Part shown: positions 8,798-17,028 of the stretch, one piece after another
Numbering within the stretch: the first letter of the stretch is position 1
Layout of the letters: the number at the start of each line of letters is the position of its first letter
Assembly (NCBI GenBank): GCA_042091375.1
Contig: JBELHO010000043.1
Location: 1-26,276 of the forward strand
Length of the DNA stretch: 26,276 bases
Origin: JBELHO01 sp042091375
GTDB taxonomy: Bacteria; Pseudomonadota; Gammaproteobacteria; Enterobacterales; Alteromonadaceae
Direction of reading: 5' to 3'
The notes under the pieces: model-generated
Told to the model about the DNA's origin: nothing
What the model saw: only the letters and a program-made list of their open reading frames with translations
Databases searched by the model: none
Position numbers and translations under genes: made by a program

Positions 8798-9331
8798 TCA
8801 AATGTCTAGTAATTTTATGCTGTGTAAAGAGCGAAACATTAGTTGTTTGTCTGCTAAGGTCAGATAATTTACATCAATGGCCGCATCAAACTCGGCAAAA
8901 GTTAGCTGTTGAAAAGAGCCATAAATATTGAGGTGGTCTACCATGTGATTAATGATTTGCTCACCAAGTTTGAGTAGAGCAGGACGAATTTCTTTGATCA
9001 GATCCCTAGGCTTTGTTGTACTCGGTTGCGAAAGTATATCAGCTCTAAAACGGTATTGAATGGCTTTAGCGACAGCTATTTGCGCCTTAAAGAACTCCTC
9101 AATGTGCTCTGGGGCAAGGCCCTTTAACCGCGCAGCTTGCTTAGAATTGTTTATAACAAGCTGCTCTCTTGTAATATCTTCAATTGCTTTATTATTTTGC
9201 GCCTTGTATAAAGCCACATCTTGCATATAGCTCAACCGCTCATTGATCGCCGTGAATAAAGCCGATGCAGTTGCTTCCGCCTTGGCGGGTGACGAGGTAA
9301 TCATCATCAAAAACAATACTGTATATTTCAT
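8798..9331 (-). CDS. Secreted gamma-class chorismate mutase (AroQ fold)
   Basis: The 177-residue protein has a short Sec signal peptide (cleavage probably after SPAKA, residue 18) and then an all-helical AroQ domain, converting chorismate to prephenate in the periplasm. By eye alignment to the secreted Mycobacterium tuberculosis enzyme, R32 (INERL), K43 (LYK) and R55 (ITREQ) match catalytic R49, K60 and R72. Q92 stands where that enzyme has Glu109 and E. coli CM has Gln88. Length suits the gamma class (one CM lobe plus a C-terminal helical segment). No periplasmic dehydratase or aminotransferase gene lies nearby, so its physiological role is unclear. No strong ribosome-binding site is seen. 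Convergent with the DUF5916 gene. Confidence 0.85.
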   Translation of the reverse strand: MKYTVLFLMMITSSPAKAEATASALFTAINERLSYMQDVALYKAQNNKAIEDITREQLVINNSKQAARLKGLAPEHIEEFFKAQIAVAKAIQYRFRADILSQPSTTKPRDLIKEIRPALLKLGEQIINHMVDHLNIYGSFQQLTFAEFDAAIDVNYLTLADKQLMFRSLHSIKLLDI

Positions 9332-9628
9332 TGTAAACTCATTAAATTTTTCAACCCAAAGACCTTACTAACTAAAATAAAATGTAAAACAACAAAAGTA
9401 AACAAGCTATGGCAAGTGAAGGCATTTTATTGAGTGACATCGTCAGTACTCAACTGTGTTGTCGATATTAAGCATAGGGAAAAGCTAACGATGAAAAGTT
9501 TTTTCAATGCATAAGTCTTAACACCTGAAAAAATTGCTCACGCGCAGGCTATGTTTGTAAACACCAAAAGGCCGATGTCAACATCATTACCGCAACGTAG
9601 CGTCTTCAAAGTTAGCAGATCAAATGAA
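9332..9628. other. Intergenic stretch between aroQ-gamma and LysR genes
   Basis: About 297 nt with no intact gene. The part next to the chorismate mutase start is AT-rich and must hold its promoter, though no clear -35/-10 pair stands out. The LysR-proximal part contains an open reading stretch resembling a recombinase tail, listed separately. No tRNA or terminator with a U-tract is seen. Confidence 0.6.
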
Positions 9629-9640
9629 CTACTTTCTTAG
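9515..9640 (+). pseudogene. Possible decayed serine-recombinase C-terminal fragment
   Basis: An open frame begins just after a stop and encodes VLTPEKIAHAQAMF, then a run including RPMSTSLPQRSVFKVS, ending at TAG. The first part resembles the start of the C-terminal helix-turn-helix region of Pin/resolvase-type recombinases, where a TPEKIAxAxxM pattern is followed by a second helix ending like SRSTVYK. Here the middle seems shortened and no catalytic domain exists upstream. The frame lacks a start codon with a ribosome-binding site and overlaps the 3' end of the LysR gene. This may be chance; the resemblance is from memory. Confidence 0.25.
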
Positions 9641-10543
9641 ATTAGCCAGTTCTGCTGAGGATTCAATTTCTGCAATTAACCAGTTTTTAAAAAGTCTAAC
9701 TTTCTGCAAATCAGCTTTTTCTTTTCTGCACACAAAATACCAACTATCTGGATGTTTACACCTGAGTTGTGGATACGGCTCAACCAGCATACCACTGGCA
9801 AATTCATTAAACACATAAGGCTGCATTCCCATGGCAATACCCAAACCTTGCAATGCTGTGGTTAACGCATGATCATAACTATCAAAACGCAATGATGAAT
9901 CAGGTTCAACGCCATTAACTTTAGCTTGCTCAAGCCAAAGAGACCAGTCAATCCGCGATGGATACACTTGTAATATGGGCGCATCAGCTAAGTTTTTTAC
10001 ATTAGTTAACTCTGGATACTCCTTGAGAAAAGTGGGGGAGCAAACCGGGAATAACTCAGAGGTAAATAAATAACAATAGTCGAGTTCTCTGTCGGTGATA
10101 GTGCCTATTTTAATACAGGCATCAACATCACTGTGTCCAAAATCAACATCTTGATAAGAGGTATGAATGCGCACATTAATATCAGGATACTTTTTGTGAA
10201 ACTCATTGAGTTTGGGAATAAGCCAACGAATAGCAATGGTAGAGTATAGCTGTAGGGTTAGATGGTTACTATCTTGCGGTTTTAACAAAGCCGCAGTGCC
10301 ATCGGCGATACGATCAAAAGCATCTCTGAGAATAGGGTAATATTTATTGCCTGCTTCAGTCAGTTCAATGGTGCGTGGTTTTCGATAAAACAACTCTAAA
10401 TTGAGAAATACCTCTAACTGCTTTATTTGATGGCTAATAGCCGATACCGATACACACAACTCATCAGCGGCGCCGTGAAATGAACCATTTCTTGCAGCGG
10501 CTTCAAAACATTTCAGTGAATTTAACGGGGGGGTTTTTCGCAT
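9629..10543 (-). CDS. LysR-type regulator, GcvA-like
   Basis: A 304-residue transcription factor with an N-terminal winged helix-turn-helix (about 5-64; PPLNSLKCFEAAARNGSF then AADELCVSVSAISHQIKQLE as two adjacent blocks) and a periplasmic-binding-protein-like effector domain (about 90-295). The PPLNxLxxFEAAAR opening is typical of the GcvA/AmpR-like branch. It is divergently transcribed from the TPR-sulfotransferase gene across 110 nt, the usual arrangement for a LysR protein and its target. The likely target is the downstream transport and catabolic cluster, with a cluster metabolite as effector; this is inference from position. The adjacent intergenic region has a small dyad that could be its site. 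Confidence 0.9.
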   Translation of the reverse strand: MRKTPPLNSLKCFEAAARNGSFHGAADELCVSVSAISHQIKQLEVFLNLELFYRKPRTIELTEAGNKYYPILRDAFDRIADGTAALLKPQDSNHLTLQLYSTIAIRWLIPKLNEFHKKYPDINVRIHTSYQDVDFGHSDVDACIKIGTITDRELDYCYLFTSELFPVCSPTFLKEYPELTNVKNLADAPILQVYPSRIDWSLWLEQAKVNGVEPDSSLRFDSYDHALTTALQGLGIAMGMQPYVFNEFASGMLVEPYPQLRCKHPDSWYFVCRKEKADLQKVRLFKNWLIAEIESSAELANLRK

Positions 10544-10593
10544 TTTAAAAACTATCGTTGAAAAAATCTAAACGTCGTATTATCTAATTGAGT

Positions 10594-10610
10594 TTGTCAA
10601 AGTGACACAA
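10594..10610. promoter_or_regulatory. Dyad in the LysR/sulfotransferase divergent region
   Basis: TGTCA (10595-10599), a 3-nt centre, and TGACA (10603-10607) form a perfect short inverted repeat within TTGTCAAAGTGACACAA. It lies midway between the divergent LysR and sulfotransferase starts, where a LysR operator is expected. It does not follow the strict T-N11-A form exactly, so it is only a candidate. Confidence 0.3.
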
Positions 10611-10653
10611 TACTGTCAATATTATTAAAAATAATTGATGACACCATCGCCAT

Positions 10654-12648
10654 ATGACTGAACCGCAATTAATCAATGACATAAAAAAGGCACAACACTA
10701 CCTATCGGCTAAAGACTTTAATCAAGCACTTAGCCTTAGTCAGAAAATATTAACTATTGATAGTAACTCGTTTGACGGCTGGTTGATTCAAACCATCGCC
10801 AATCAAAGCTTAGGAAACTTATCACAGGCGTTAACCAGTGTTAATAATGTCATTATTATTAACCAACAATTTGCTATGGCCTACGTAATTAAATGCCAAA
10901 TACTCAAAGCCAACAACAACTTTACTGAAGCATTGCAAACCTGCCGGGTAGCATTAGATAAATTTCCTGAAAATCAGCAACTCTGGCTGGAGTGCAGCAA
11001 ATTACTCTATATTGAAGGCAATAAAGAGCAGGCCGACGAAGCATTCAAACAACACTTAATTCACAGCGCCCACAGCACTAACTTACAACAGGCACTAAAA
11101 GCTTTTTTTGATAATGATCTGCCCAACAGTGAAAAACAAGTCAGGCAGCACTTAAAACAACAACCCAGCGATCCCAGCGCCATCCGTTTACTAGGAGAGA
11201 TCGCCCTCACCCTTGGTGTCTATGAAGATGCGCAACGCTTGTTTGAAAAGGCATTGACACTTGCCCCTAATTACCATTTAGCCAGACTAAACTACGCTCA
11301 TTGCTTGAACAAAAGAGAGCGCGGTAATTTAGCACTACAGCAAATTAATCAGCTTGAAGTTAAGCAACCCAATCACCCTCCGGTGCAAATAGTAAAAGCG
11401 GCGATTTTAGTGAAACTTGGTCAATATCAAGCGGCAATTGAGCTGTATCAACAGTTATTAGCTAAACAAGTCAACCAAGCACAATTGTGGGCGTCATTGG
11501 GACATACCTATAAAACCACGGGGCAAACTGAACAAGCTGTCGATGCTTACCTCAAGGCTATTCACTATAAACCCTTGTATGGAGATGCTTATTGGAGTTT
11601 AGCTAATCTTAAAACCTATGAATTTACCGCAGTGCAAATTGACAGTATGTTGTCTGCATACCAACAATTAAAATCTGCCGGTGATGAAAATTTAGCGCAA
11701 ATTTGTTTTGCCTTAGGTAAGGCCTATGAAGCTCAGCAAGCAATTGATCACTCTTTTCAATTTTATAAACTAGGCAATGACATAAAAAAAACCATAGATC
11801 CCTATTCTCGACAAGAGATCGAACAACTTATCAGTCGCAATAAGTTATTTTTCAAGGACAAGCAACCAGCGCCATTTAAGCAAGATAAACAGACTGTCAC
11901 GCCGATATTTATTGTTGGTTTGCCGCGTTCAGGATCAACACTACTCGAACAAATTTTATCCTCCCACAGCGCCATAGATGGCACTAAAGAATTACCTGAT
12001 ATCATGGCCATAGCTAGACAATTAGGTAACCGCAAGAAGAAACAAGACAAAGATTTGTATCCCCATTCAATTGCAGAGTTAACTGCGCTGCAACGACAAC
12101 AATTAGGCGAAAACTATATCAACAGCAGTGCCCACTTGCGCAGCGATGCACCTTATTTTATCGACAAAATGCCCAACAACTATTTACACATTGGTTTGAT
12201 CAAATCAATTTTACCACAAGCGAAAATCATTGATGCAAGGCGGCTCCCTGTCGCAACTGGCTTTAGCTGTTTTAAACAATTATTTGCTACCGGTCAAAAT
12301 TTTAGTAATGACATCAGTGATATCACCCACTATTACCAACAATACACAGACGTAATGTCATTTTGGCAAACGATATACAGCGAGGATATTCACACTGTTC
12401 ACTACGAACAAGTGATTGAAAATATAGAAACACAAGTCAAGCGTTTACTGGCATTTATCGGACTGCCCTTTGAGCAGAACTGTTTAACTTTTTATGACAA
12501 CAAACGAGCAGTAGCAACCGCCAGTGCCGAGCAAGTGAGACAACCCATCAATAATAAGGGATTAACAGCTTGGCAACCCTATGTAGAATATTTACAACCT
12601 CTGGTTGAATTGTCAGCAACTGAAGTCAATACTGTTGAGAAAAACTAA
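10654..12648 (+). CDS. Tetratricopeptide-repeat sulfotransferase
   Basis: A 664-residue two-part protein. Residues 1 to about 380 are helical TPR repeats (for example units near 14-47, 187-220, 253-280 and 287-307). Residues about 416-655 are a Sulfotransfer_3/TPST-like domain with the PAPS 5'-phosphosulfate loop VGLPRSGSTL (421-430), an EL-containing helix (446-447), IDKMPNN (503-509), the 3'-phosphate region IIDARRLPVATGFS (525-538), and the late RAVATASAEQVRQPI block (618-632). It probably transfers sulfate from PAPS to a peptide, protein or small acceptor; the acceptor is unknown. No signal peptide is seen, so it is probably cytoplasmic. It is placed 131 nt before the TonB receptor gene, a pairing I recognise in Alteromonadales. 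The start lacks a strong ribosome-binding site. Confidence 0.85.
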   Translation: MTEPQLINDIKKAQHYLSAKDFNQALSLSQKILTIDSNSFDGWLIQTIANQSLGNLSQALTSVNNVIIINQQFAMAYVIKCQILKANNNFTEALQTCRVALDKFPENQQLWLECSKLLYIEGNKEQADEAFKQHLIHSAHSTNLQQALKAFFDNDLPNSEKQVRQHLKQQPSDPSAIRLLGEIALTLGVYEDAQRLFEKALTLAPNYHLARLNYAHCLNKRERGNLALQQINQLEVKQPNHPPVQIVKAAILVKLGQYQAAIELYQQLLAKQVNQAQLWASLGHTYKTTGQTEQAVDAYLKAIHYKPLYGDAYWSLANLKTYEFTAVQIDSMLSAYQQLKSAGDENLAQICFALGKAYEAQQAIDHSFQFYKLGNDIKKTIDPYSRQEIEQLISRNKLFFKDKQPAPFKQDKQTVTPIFIVGLPRSGSTLLEQILSSHSAIDGTKELPDIMAIARQLGNRKKKQDKDLYPHSIAELTALQRQQLGENYINSSAHLRSDAPYFIDKMPNNYLHIGLIKSILPQAKIIDARRLPVATGFSCFKQLFATGQNFSNDISDITHYYQQYTDVMSFWQTIYSEDIHTVHYEQVIENIETQVKRLLAFIGLPFEQNCLTFYDNKRAVATASAEQVRQPINNKGLTAWQPYVEYLQPLVELSATEVNTVEKN

Positions 12649-12779
12649 ACAGTCATTAAGTATAAATCGTTTGTCAGCTATTTTTAATCGTTCTAGTCTA
12701 GTTAGATATGGTAAATAAATTTTAAATTACACTAATAACATTCAAAAAATAATAAATAAAAACTAAACTGGGGAAGACA

Positions 12780-15155
12780 ATGAATAACAACAAAGCCAAT
12801 TGTAATATTTCTTTAGTATCTTCATCGATTCGAAAGGCACTGTTCGCACCAGTGCTAACAAGTACATTAGCGACAGCGATGTTTATGACGCCACAAGCTT
12901 TTGCCAATGATGAAAAAGTAGAAGGTATTGAGGTAATTGAAGTCACATCGCGCAAGCGTGTTGAGAATATTCAAAATGTACCGACGAGTGTACAAGCACT
13001 TTCAGGCACAGATCTCGAAGAGCATGGCATAGAAAACTTTGAAGACTATGCCCTATTACTGCCAAGTTTGTCTTTTACCAGTTCAGGACCGGGACAAGCA
13101 CAAGTCTATATGCGCGGTGCTGCCGATGGTGGTGACGGTAATGCTTCAGGCTCACAGCCCAGTGTAGCTATTTACCTGGATGAGATGCCCGTTACCGCGA
13201 TTGGTAGAAACCTTGATTTACACGTTTACGACATTGATCGCATTGAAGCTTTAGCCGGGCCACAAAGTACCTTGTTTGGTGCCAGCTCTCAATCGGGAAC
13301 GCTGCGCATTATTACCAACAAACCCGATGTCGATGCCCTTGAATCTGGGGTGAGTGTCAATATTGGTTCAACCAAAGGGGGAGAACTAAATCATACCCTT
13401 GAAGGTTTTATCAACATACCGGTTAGCGATGACACCGCGATCAGATTGGTTGGCTGGAATAAACACGAAGGCGGATTTATCGACAATATCGCAGGTACCC
13501 ATACTTCCGGATTATTTACCAATGGTGGGGTATTCTCTACCGTAGAAAACGATAACGCGGCTTTTGTTGAAGAAGATTTTAATACCCTAGACAACAGGGG
13601 CCTACGCGCCAGTTTAAAAACCCAAATAAACGACGATTGGGAAGTGTTACTGACCACTATTTATCAAGATCAAGAAACCAATGGTGTGTGGTATCACGAT
13701 CCTGAAGCGCCCAATGGCGAAATTGGCGACCTCGAAGTGCAACGTTTTAACCCTGAGTCAATGGATGATGAATTTAACCAAACGTCTCTCACCATCACTG
13801 GTGATCTAGGTGATCACGAGTTGGTATATGCCGGATCCTTTATGAACCGCGACGTAGAATTTCACAACGACTATTCCGACTACACTGACTACTACTCAAC
13901 CAGTTGGATAAATTATTACGGTTGTGAATATTACGGCACAGCGACGGTTGACTGTACCAATATGATGATCGCCTACAACGATGACAATAAGTACCAGCGA
14001 GATACTCACGAGTTGCGTTTACAAAGCACTAACGACAGTGCCTTACAATATACTGTTGGCTTGTATCACGAAAGTTCCAGTCATGACTACCGACAAGAGT
14101 GGGTGATGGAAGGCATGGCCAAAGGACCTGATTTTGAGCAGTTTGGCGTCGCCGATCTTTGGTACTTGACCGATCAAAAGCGCGAAGATAATCAAACCGC
14201 TATTTTTGGTGAATTAACTTATGCAATTAATAACAAGTTGGCAGTAACCGTAGGTGGCCGTTATTTTGACAATGACAGTTCACTTTCAGGGGTGTCGGGC
14301 TACGGAACAATTTTCCCTAATTTCCCAATTATAAATGTCGACACCAATGTAGAAGACAGTGGTTCAATCTTCAAAGTCAACGGCAGTTATCAAATGACTG
14401 ACAATAGATTGGTATACCTTACTTGGTCTGAAGGCTATCGCCCCGGCGGTATCAACCGCGACCAAACCGATGTGGTACCGAGAACATACAAAGCCGATTT
14501 TGTTGAAAATATTGAATTTGGTTGGAAAACCATGTCGGAAGATCAAGACTTGCGCTTCAACGGTGCTGTCTATTTAATGACTTGGGATGATATGCAGCTG
14601 ACTCGCTATGATTCATCATTTGGCTCACCAGTTGGTTTGACCATCAATGTTGCTGAATCATCGATACTAGGTATCGAGTCTGATCTCACTTACATGATCA
14701 ATGAGAATTTAAGGTTAAGCGCTGCAGCAAGTTACAACAAAGCCGAGCTAGCAGAGGACTTAAACGTAGGCACAAATTTTTCACCTGATGGCACTGAATT
14801 ACCTAGCGTACCTGAGTTTAAAGGCAATATTTCGGCGCGATATTATCAAACTGTGTTTGATGAATATGAAGGATATGTGCAAGCAACCTATTCTTACGTA
14901 GGTGAACGCAAAAGCGATATATTTAAATTCTCGGGTGGCGATTTACAACAAGATCTGCGCGATGATTTAGATTCGTATGCTATTGCTAATTTGTCTGCAG
15001 GTATCGAAGCAGAAAATTGGACAGCAACTATATATATCAACAACTTAACCGATGAACGTGCGCAACTATCCAAAGGCACCTCTAGTTGGGATTCAACTAT
15101 AACTATTAATAGACCAAGAACTCTAGGTGTCTCTTTTAGTTATCTATTTGAATAG
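12780..15155 (+). CDS. TonB-dependent outer-membrane receptor
   Basis: A 791-residue receptor: long signal peptide (about 1-42, ending QAFA), a TonB-box-like EVIEVTSRKR (51-60), a plug domain (about 61-185; NVPTSVQALSG, YMRGA, VAIYLDEMPVT, DRIEALAGPQSTLFGASS), and a 22-strand barrel ending in PRTLGVSFSYLFE. It would take up a substrate too large or scarce for porins, energised by TonB-ExbBD. Sequence alone does not say whether this is a siderophore; its catabolic neighbours point to an organic nutrient instead. GGGGAAG precedes the ATG. The next gene begins 33 nt after its stop, so it probably heads the operon, while the 131-nt gap before it may hold a promoter of its own. Confidence 0.93.
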   Translation: MNNNKANCNISLVSSSIRKALFAPVLTSTLATAMFMTPQAFANDEKVEGIEVIEVTSRKRVENIQNVPTSVQALSGTDLEEHGIENFEDYALLLPSLSFTSSGPGQAQVYMRGAADGGDGNASGSQPSVAIYLDEMPVTAIGRNLDLHVYDIDRIEALAGPQSTLFGASSQSGTLRIITNKPDVDALESGVSVNIGSTKGGELNHTLEGFINIPVSDDTAIRLVGWNKHEGGFIDNIAGTHTSGLFTNGGVFSTVENDNAAFVEEDFNTLDNRGLRASLKTQINDDWEVLLTTIYQDQETNGVWYHDPEAPNGEIGDLEVQRFNPESMDDEFNQTSLTITGDLGDHELVYAGSFMNRDVEFHNDYSDYTDYYSTSWINYYGCEYYGTATVDCTNMMIAYNDDNKYQRDTHELRLQSTNDSALQYTVGLYHESSSHDYRQEWVMEGMAKGPDFEQFGVADLWYLTDQKREDNQTAIFGELTYAINNKLAVTVGGRYFDNDSSLSGVSGYGTIFPNFPIINVDTNVEDSGSIFKVNGSYQMTDNRLVYLTWSEGYRPGGINRDQTDVVPRTYKADFVENIEFGWKTMSEDQDLRFNGAVYLMTWDDMQLTRYDSSFGSPVGLTINVAESSILGIESDLTYMINENLRLSAAASYNKAELAEDLNVGTNFSPDGTELPSVPEFKGNISARYYQTVFDEYEGYVQATYSYVGERKSDIFKFSGGDLQQDLRDDLDSYAIANLSAGIEAENWTATIYINNLTDERAQLSKGTSSWDSTITINRPRTLGVSFSYLFE

Positions 15156-15188
15156 AACGTTACATTATATTTGAGCAAAGGAAAGATA

Positions 15189-15989
15189 ATGACAAAACCC
15201 ATTATCAATTTAGGCGACAACTATGTCGCCCTAATTTCCGCTGGTGCTAGCGGGATCGGCAAAGTGATCGCTGAAAACTTGCTAGCTTTCGGCGCCAAAG
15301 TCCATATTTGTGATATTTGTGAAGATGCAATCAACAGTTTTTTACAACAAAATCCAACGGCATCAGCTACTTTATGTGATGTCTCGGATTACCAACAAGT
15401 TGAAAAAGTCTATGGTGATTTGCAAGTCAATTACGGCAAGCTTGATTTATTAGTTAACAATGCTGGCATAGCTGGCCCTACTGCTAAACTGGAAGATATT
15501 GAACCAGAGGAATGGCGAGCCACCATAGATGTTGATCTCAATGCACAATTTTACTTTGGTAAACTGGCTGTACCGCTATTAAAAAACAATATCAGTGGTG
15601 GCAGTATCATTAATATTTCATCAAATGCCGGATTTTTTGGTTTCCCTTTAAGATCGCCATACACGGCTTCTAAATGGGCAGTTATTGGCTTAACCAAGAC
15701 TTGGTCTATGGAGTTAGGGCCGCATAACATTCGCGTCAACGCCTTGTGTCCAGGTAGTGTTAAAGGGCCAAGAATTGACGGGGTTATTGCTCGCGATGCG
15801 CAACAGCGCGGCGTCAGTGAGCAACAAATTAAAAGTATTTATCAACAACAAAGTTCGATGCGGCTTTTCGTCGGCCCAGAAGATATTGCTAATATGGTCG
15901 GATTTTTAGCATCACCGCTTGGTGCTTGTATTTCTGGTCAAGCTATTGGCTTAGATGGCCACACAGAAAGCCTTTCTAACTATTTATAA
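15189..15989 (+). CDS. SDR-family NAD(P)-dependent oxidoreductase
   Basis: A 266-residue classical short-chain dehydrogenase. The cofactor motif reads SAGASGIG (17-24), with Ala replacing the usual first Gly; D42 at the end of the second strand suggests NAD rather than NADP. NNAG is at 90-93, and the catalytic tetrad is N118, S145, Y158 and K162 (YTASK). The C-terminal half has NALCPGSVKGPRID and ends SGQAIGLDGHTESL. It presumably oxidises a secondary alcohol or reduces a ketone in the pathway; the substrate is not deducible. The ATG at 15189 has AAGGA six bases upstream; an in-frame TTG at 15171 would lie over that site and is less likely. The MDR gene follows after 12 nt. Confidence 0.9.
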   Translation: MTKPIINLGDNYVALISAGASGIGKVIAENLLAFGAKVHICDICEDAINSFLQQNPTASATLCDVSDYQQVEKVYGDLQVNYGKLDLLVNNAGIAGPTAKLEDIEPEEWRATIDVDLNAQFYFGKLAVPLLKNNISGGSIINISSNAGFFGFPLRSPYTASKWAVIGLTKTWSMELGPHNIRVNALCPGSVKGPRIDGVIARDAQQRGVSEQQIKSIYQQQSSMRLFVGPEDIANMVGFLASPLGACISGQAIGLDGHTESLSNYL

Positions 15990-16001
15990 TTTGGAGTACA
16001 T

Positions 16002-16991
16002 ATGAAAGCAGCGTGGTTTGAGAGTTTTGGCGATCCGCAGCAAACCCTCATTTTAGGCGAATTGCCTACACCGGAAATAGGTGCAGGTGAAGTTTTAGTA
16101 AAAATGATCACCTCTGGGGTTAACCCCTCTGACACCAAAAAACGCGCCGGTGCCTTTCCTAATTTATTGGATAATGGCCTAGTGATCCCGCACAGTGATG
16201 GCGCAGGTGTTATTGAAGCCGTCGGCTCAGGGGTCGATGCCACTAGAATAGGTGAACGGGTTTGGTTGTATCAGGCACAATTTGCACGGCGCTTTGGCAC
16301 CGCAGCAGAATATGTGGTCATTGATGCTGTTCGCGCCCCTAAGTTAGCCGATGAGGCTTCTTTTGCGGTAGGTGCGGTACTAGGTATTCCAGTAATGACT
16401 GCTCACCGTTGTGTGTTTTCCGATGGCGAGGTAGCGGGCAAAATCATTTTGATTACCGGAGGAGCTGGTCGCGTTGGCTATTATGCCATTCAATGGGCCA
16501 AACGCGGCGGTGCAACGGTAGTAGCCACCGCCAGTAATGAAGATGATAAACAATTGTGTTTGTCATTAGGCGCTGATCACGTGGTTAATCACCGCCAAGA
16601 AAACTGGTCGGCTCAAGTACTTGCGGCCACTGGTGGAGTGAAAGTTGATCGGGTAGTTGAAGTAGAGTTTGGGCAAAACATACCGCAAGTGTTGGAGTGT
16701 ATAAACATTGGTGGAGTGATTGCGACCTACTCGTCAACCGTAGTGCCCGAGCCCAAACTGCCTTTTAAGCAGATGATGTTCATGGATCTGACGTTGCGTA
16801 TGGTGATTGTATATGCCATGCCTGAACAAGCCAAGTTAGACGCGATTGCCGATATTGAGCAAGTATTGACAAATAATGAGTTTTCTCATCGCATTGCCCA
16901 TACCGTGCCATTTGCCAAGATAGCAGAGTCTCATCAGCTTATTGAGCAAGGCGGTTTTGGTGGCTGTGTCGTTGTCAACATTACCGAATAA
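16002..16991 (+). CDS. Zinc-free MDR oxidoreductase (quinone reductase-like)
   Basis: A 329-residue medium-chain reductase/dehydrogenase. The N-terminal GroES-like domain has SGVNPSDTKKRAG (38-50) and PHSDGAG (63-69); the Rossmann domain has the NADPH motif GGAGRVG (153-159). The Cys/His zinc ligands of alcohol dehydrogenases are absent, placing it with NADPH:quinone reductases and related enoyl reductases. In this cluster it could reduce an enone or enoyl intermediate, for instance the product of a dehydration, but that is inference. GGAG lies at 15993-15996, six bases before the ATG. It is 12 nt after the SDR gene and 37 nt before the esterase start. Confidence 0.9.
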   Translation: MKAAWFESFGDPQQTLILGELPTPEIGAGEVLVKMITSGVNPSDTKKRAGAFPNLLDNGLVIPHSDGAGVIEAVGSGVDATRIGERVWLYQAQFARRFGTAAEYVVIDAVRAPKLADEASFAVGAVLGIPVMTAHRCVFSDGEVAGKIILITGGAGRVGYYAIQWAKRGGATVVATASNEDDKQLCLSLGADHVVNHRQENWSAQVLAATGGVKVDRVVEVEFGQNIPQVLECINIGGVIATYSSTVVPEPKLPFKQMMFMDLTLRMVIVYAMPEQAKLDAIADIEQVLTNNEFSHRIAHTVPFAKIAESHQLIEQGGFGGCVVVNITE

Positions 16992-17028
16992 CCTAACAAC
17001 CTTGACTTTGTAAAGTGTGGCAATTGAT

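Noticed and set aside
12780..15155. Reading the TonB receptor as a siderophore receptor
   Set aside because: No siderophore synthesis, ferric reductase or iron ABC genes are nearby and no Fur box was recognised; the neighbours are catabolic.
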